Source: Gp6-AA40 sp035764385
GTDB taxonomy: Bacteria > Acidobacteriota > Vicinamibacteria > Vicinamibacterales > UBA2999
DNA length: 24,497 nt
Reading direction: 5' to 3'
Assembly (NCBI GenBank): GCA_035764385.1
Contig: DASTZI010000251.1
Location: 1 to 24,497 of the forward strand
The notes beneath the pieces are model-generated. The model did no database searches and was not told the origin of the DNA. It saw only the letters and a program-made list of their open reading frames with translations. Below, one piece after another: positions 21,800-24,497 of the stretch (position 1 is its first letter; the number at the start of each line of letters is the position of its first letter). The position numbers were made by a program, and so were the translations under genes.

Positions 21800-23452
21800 T
21801 TACTGCGCGCTGGCCGTCTGCCGCGCCTGCGCCGGGAACATCTTCTCAAAATCGGCCCACGGCATCGGTCTGCCGTGAATCGGAATGATCTGCTGGACGT
21901 CGAGCTTCAGCGCGCGCACCTGGTTGCGGAACACCGTCATGTCACGCGTCGGCATCGCCGGCAGATTGTTCGTGTTGACGACGTCGTTCTCGATGATCAG
22001 CTTTTCCTTCGGCAAGTACGCGAACATCATCCCTTCGGCGTGCTGGTTCGGGTTGAGGTAGTAGACGTGCATCACACGCCCCTGATCCTCGAGGATGTAG
22101 TTCTCACGCACCGCTTCCCAGTAGTAGCCTTCCGCCAGCTCGGTCGGCGGCCACTGCGAGACCATGTCGGGCTTCATCGTCCGCGCCTGGTAGTTGATGA
22201 AATCGTGGCGATAGAGGTCGTAGTTGTGCCAGTTGGTGATGATGGTCGCGCCGAGATGCGAGTAGGCGCGCAGCCCAGCCGCCGCGTCGAAGTGCTGGTG
22301 CGAGTTGACGACGTAGCGGATCGGTTTGTTCGGGATCTGCTTGATGATCATGTCGGCGACGCGCAGGTTGAAGTCCTCGCTGCGCGGCGCTTCGAACATC
22401 GCGATCCAGTTCGGGTACTCCACCGCAATCGTCTTGTAGTTGCTGCGCTCGTATGAGAAGACACCGTCGGCAAGTTTCGTCATGACGGGGTTGACCTGCG
22501 GCTGGTAGGCGCGGATCGCATCCGGCACCGCGACCTGGTCCGGACAGACGTTCGCCTTCACGTCCTTCATCTGACCGCCGAACGCATTGTGGCCGGCGCT
22601 GATGTTCTGCCCCTGGAAGTTGTCGTCGTAGCCTTCATGCGAGTGCCAGCCGGTCGGGAACTTGATGCCGTTGCCGACGTCGATGTAGCTCTCGTTGGTG
22701 AACTCGTGCTCGTAGTTCAGGTCGCCGAGGAACTCGTCCGGCACCAGCGTGTGCATCCGCTGGAGCATATGCTCCTTGTTGATCGTCGCGTCGATCTTGA
22801 ATCCGCCCGGCGCGGTGATCTGCACCACATTCGTTATCTCGGGAATGATGGTCAGGCCGTCTCGGCCCATTTCACCCAGTTCCCAGCGCCACGTCGCCTT
22901 CGCGTTTGCACCCGGCATCTGCGCGGCTTTCAGGAAGCCGTGCGGATTCATCCAGAGCTCGATTGGATACACGTCAGCGACGTCCTGGTCGACCGGCAGT
23001 GGCTGACCGTTCGCGCCGTCCATGTGCCACGCGTACACCTTCGGGCCCGACGCGTTCAGCATGTGGATCTGATGCGTCTCCTTCTGGACCGGACCATCCA
23101 CCCAGCCGACGCCGTACTTCCACGCGGCCGGTGTTAGACCAGGCTTCCGGTCGAACTCCTCCTTCATCGTCTTCGCCTGCCAGTTCATGGTGCGGACGTA
23201 GTTCCCGAGCTTGTCCGGGCGCGGCCAGTCCACGTTCTTGGCGGCCTCTTTCTGCTGGCCGACGGCGCCGTTATAGCCCTCGCCCGCGATCGTGACGCAA
23301 TTCAGTTTGTCGTTCCCGATCGTCCGGACGGCGGCGTCGAGAAGCGGCTTCGGATCGACAAAGCCCGGGGGTAATTGCTGCGTGGCGACCGACCCGCCTG
23401 CCATGGCAAACAGGCCCGCCGCGAGAACCGCCAACGCGAGTCTTCTCGACAT
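21800..23452 (-). CDS. Exported metallo-beta-lactamase-fold protein
   Basis: A 550-residue protein with a signal peptide (MSRRLALAVLAAGLFAMAGG). Residues about 30-330 are an N-terminal region I do not recognise as a named domain; about 340-540 is a metallo-beta-lactamase fold. The HxHxDH motif reads His385-Gln-His387-Phe-Asp389-Ala390, so the last His is replaced by Ala. Other ligands are present: His in NPNQHAEGM, Asp in LIIENDVV and His in IPIHGRP. The enzyme may bind only one metal firmly. The function is unknown; relatives are hydrolases. ATG at 23452 is chosen because GGAGG lies four bases upstream; the TTG at 23482 in the same frame has no site and would spoil the signal peptide. It lies 42 bases after the DUF6351-like gene and upstream of the amidohydrolase, probably in one operon. 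Confidence 0.85.
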   Translation of the reverse strand: MSRRLALAVLAAGLFAMAGGSVATQQLPPGFVDPKPLLDAAVRTIGNDKLNCVTIAGEGYNGAVGQQKEAAKNVDWPRPDKLGNYVRTMNWQAKTMKEEFDRKPGLTPAAWKYGVGWVDGPVQKETHQIHMLNASGPKVYAWHMDGANGQPLPVDQDVADVYPIELWMNPHGFLKAAQMPGANAKATWRWELGEMGRDGLTIIPEITNVVQITAPGGFKIDATINKEHMLQRMHTLVPDEFLGDLNYEHEFTNESYIDVGNGIKFPTGWHSHEGYDDNFQGQNISAGHNAFGGQMKDVKANVCPDQVAVPDAIRAYQPQVNPVMTKLADGVFSYERSNYKTIAVEYPNWIAMFEAPRSEDFNLRVADMIIKQIPNKPIRYVVNSHQHFDAAAGLRAYSHLGATIITNWHNYDLYRHDFINYQARTMKPDMVSQWPPTELAEGYYWEAVRENYILEDQGRVMHVYYLNPNQHAEGMMFAYLPKEKLIIENDVVNTNNLPAMPTRDMTVFRNQVRALKLDVQQIIPIHGRPMPWADFEKMFPAQARQTASAQ

Positions 23453-23456
23453 ACAG

Positions 23457-23461
23457 CCTCC
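23457..23461 (-). promoter_or_regulatory. Ribosome binding site of the metallo-beta-lactamase-fold gene
   Basis: GGAGG on the minus strand, four bases before the ATG at 23452. It sets the start there rather than at the upstream TTG (23482). Confidence 0.65.
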
Positions 23462-23494
23462 AATCAGAAATCGATAGTGCAACGCCGGGGAATA

Positions 23495-24497
23495 TTACCG
23501 CGTCGTGGCCGCTGAAGAACTCGGATATGTCAACCAGGTGCCGGACACGGAACGCTGCATGACGCCATTTTTTGTGTAATCGCAGACGCCCTGCGGGAAA
23601 ACGTTTTGAAGCTGCGCCAGTTGTGCGTCCGTCACTGCCCGTTTGTAGTCCGCCTTGTCAACCGGCTTCAGCTCGCACTTGAACACGTCTCCGGTGGCGG
23701 GGCCTCCGGCAACGATGCGCGGGTTCGCGTACACCGGAAACATCGCTGCGCACTTGGTCGCATCTTTTGTCTCTTCGAGCTTTGCCGTGAAACACGAGTC
23801 GGTCAGGCCGGTTGGTTTGTTGCGCAGGACCTTCTCGCGCTGCGAGCCGGGTGCCGTGTCGCGTGCGACAGCTGCCAGCCACGTGTCGAGGATGTCAAGG
23901 TTATCGTCCTGCGCCTTGAAGATCGGCACCCGCTCGTCGTACACGCGAGAGATGCGATTGCCGCCGCCCGCGGCGTTGATACGGTTGCCGGCCATGACTC
24001 CATCGAAGGTGTCGTGAACATTGCCCCCGGGGCCCTCGGTGTACGGCCGCATGTCGATGATCGGAATCGTGGCCAACCCGTGCGCGCCGTCGTTGACGCG
24101 ACCACTTTCGTAGGCGATCCGCAGCGCGTCAGGATCGGCGGCCGTCCGATCCGGAACAATATTGCCGTTGATGTCGTGACCGCCCGCGAGGCGGTTGATG
24201 TCGAGGAATTGGTTGAAGTTGATCTTGCCGTCGTTGAACGCCTTCAGTCCGTACTGCACGCCGGCGTTGTCAAACGGACGCCGCGCGAAGCCGGTCTTCG
24301 GATCCTTGCCGAAGACGCTGACGTACGCATCTTGATATGTGCAGCGAACGCCATCTGGCTTCTTGACCGGATCGAATCGCGTTGATAGCGGGACCGTCTG
24401 CGGATCGCAGTTGATATCGGAGGCGACCGCCGCGTAGCGCAGCTTGTTATTCGTGCAGTAGTCCCAATGACTGAAGCCAGCGATCGCCGTCTTCTGG
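23495..24497 (-). CDS. DUF6351-like protein, C-terminal part
   Basis: The reading frame is open to the right edge, so only the last 333 residues are visible and the start lies outside. The protein begins in the window with a segment containing HWDYCTNNKLRY, then RPFDNAGVQYGLKAFNDG, NQFLDINRLAGGHDINGN and the C-terminal FPQGVCDYTKNGV followed by GTWLTYP. These match, from memory, the DUF6351 family of large exported bacterial proteins, function unknown. Seven cysteines are visible, suggesting disulphides and export. A GTG at 24259 is an internal codon, not the start. It is the first visible gene of a minus-strand series with the metallo-beta-lactamase-fold protein and the amidohydrolase, which hints at a joint catabolic role (inference). 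Confidence 0.65.
   Translation of the reverse strand, partial: QKTAIAGFSHWDYCTNNKLRYAAVASDINCDPQTVPLSTRFDPVKKPDGVRCTYQDAYVSVFGKDPKTGFARRPFDNAGVQYGLKAFNDGKINFNQFLDINRLAGGHDINGNIVPDRTAADPDALRIAYESGRVNDGAHGLATIPIIDMRPYTEGPGGNVHDTFDGVMAGNRINAAGGGNRISRVYDERVPIFKAQDDNLDILDTWLAAVARDTAPGSQREKVLRNKPTGLTDSCFTAKLEETKDATKCAAMFPVYANPRIVAGGPATGDVFKCELKPVDKADYKRAVTDAQLAQLQNVFPQGVCDYTKNGVMQRSVSGTWLTYPSSSAATTR

Noticed and set aside
21386..22456. A 356-codon plus-strand frame across the amidohydrolase start and the metallo-beta-lactamase-fold gene
   Set aside because: It crosses the intergenic hairpin and two genes with signal peptides and metal-binding motifs; its own translation is Arg/Val/His-rich without domains.

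Overview
The window is high-GC, tightly packed bacterial DNA. The gene mix (secreted PQQ dehydrogenase, secreted M20 peptidase and amidohydrolase, a DUF4382 lipoprotein, a DUF6351-like protein, and short-period repeat arrays between genes) suggests a soil-type Acidobacteriota bacterium, perhaps Vicinamibacteria. That placement is an inference from gene content; there is no rRNA or other marker gene here. I see no tRNA, rRNA, CRISPR array, transposase or phage gene.

Layout. The left edge (1-3582) holds the start of a YncE-like beta-propeller gene (minus strand), a divergent DUF4382 lipoprotein with a structured leader, a glutathione peroxidase overlapping an ABC-F ATPase, and a convergent cupin gene. 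The centre (3685-15837) is one uninterrupted ten-gene chemosensory operon: CheY, CheA, CheW, a soluble receptor, a PAS-HEAT repeat protein, CheR, CheB, a second CheY-like receiver, CheC and a PAS hybrid histidine kinase. Every junction in it overlaps or has a gap of at most 20 bases. The right part holds a small monooxygenase-like gene, a PQQ dehydrogenase plus M20 peptidase pair on the plus strand, and a minus-strand series of DUF6351-like protein, metallo-beta-lactamase-fold protein and amidohydrolase. Most of these right-hand products carry export signals.

The chemosensory operon is the most interesting part. Its receptor has no membrane segment and no sensor domain. Both arms of its coiled-coil hairpin are built from exact 28-residue (four-heptad) repeats, most carrying a Glu-Gln or Glu-Glu pair at the same position. 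The next gene encodes a PAS domain fused to about twenty HEAT repeats, and the last gene is a hybrid kinase whose PAS domain is a close relative of that one. The simplest model (inference) is a cytoplasmic array that receives its signal in trans from PAS proteins, is adapted by CheR/CheB, and sends output through two receivers and a CheC phosphatase. No flagellar or pilus gene is visible, so the output is unknown.

Five intergenic gaps are largely made of short tandem arrays with periods of 7, 8 or 9 bases, and another holds a long nested hairpin. Two distant gaps share the same 9-base unit.
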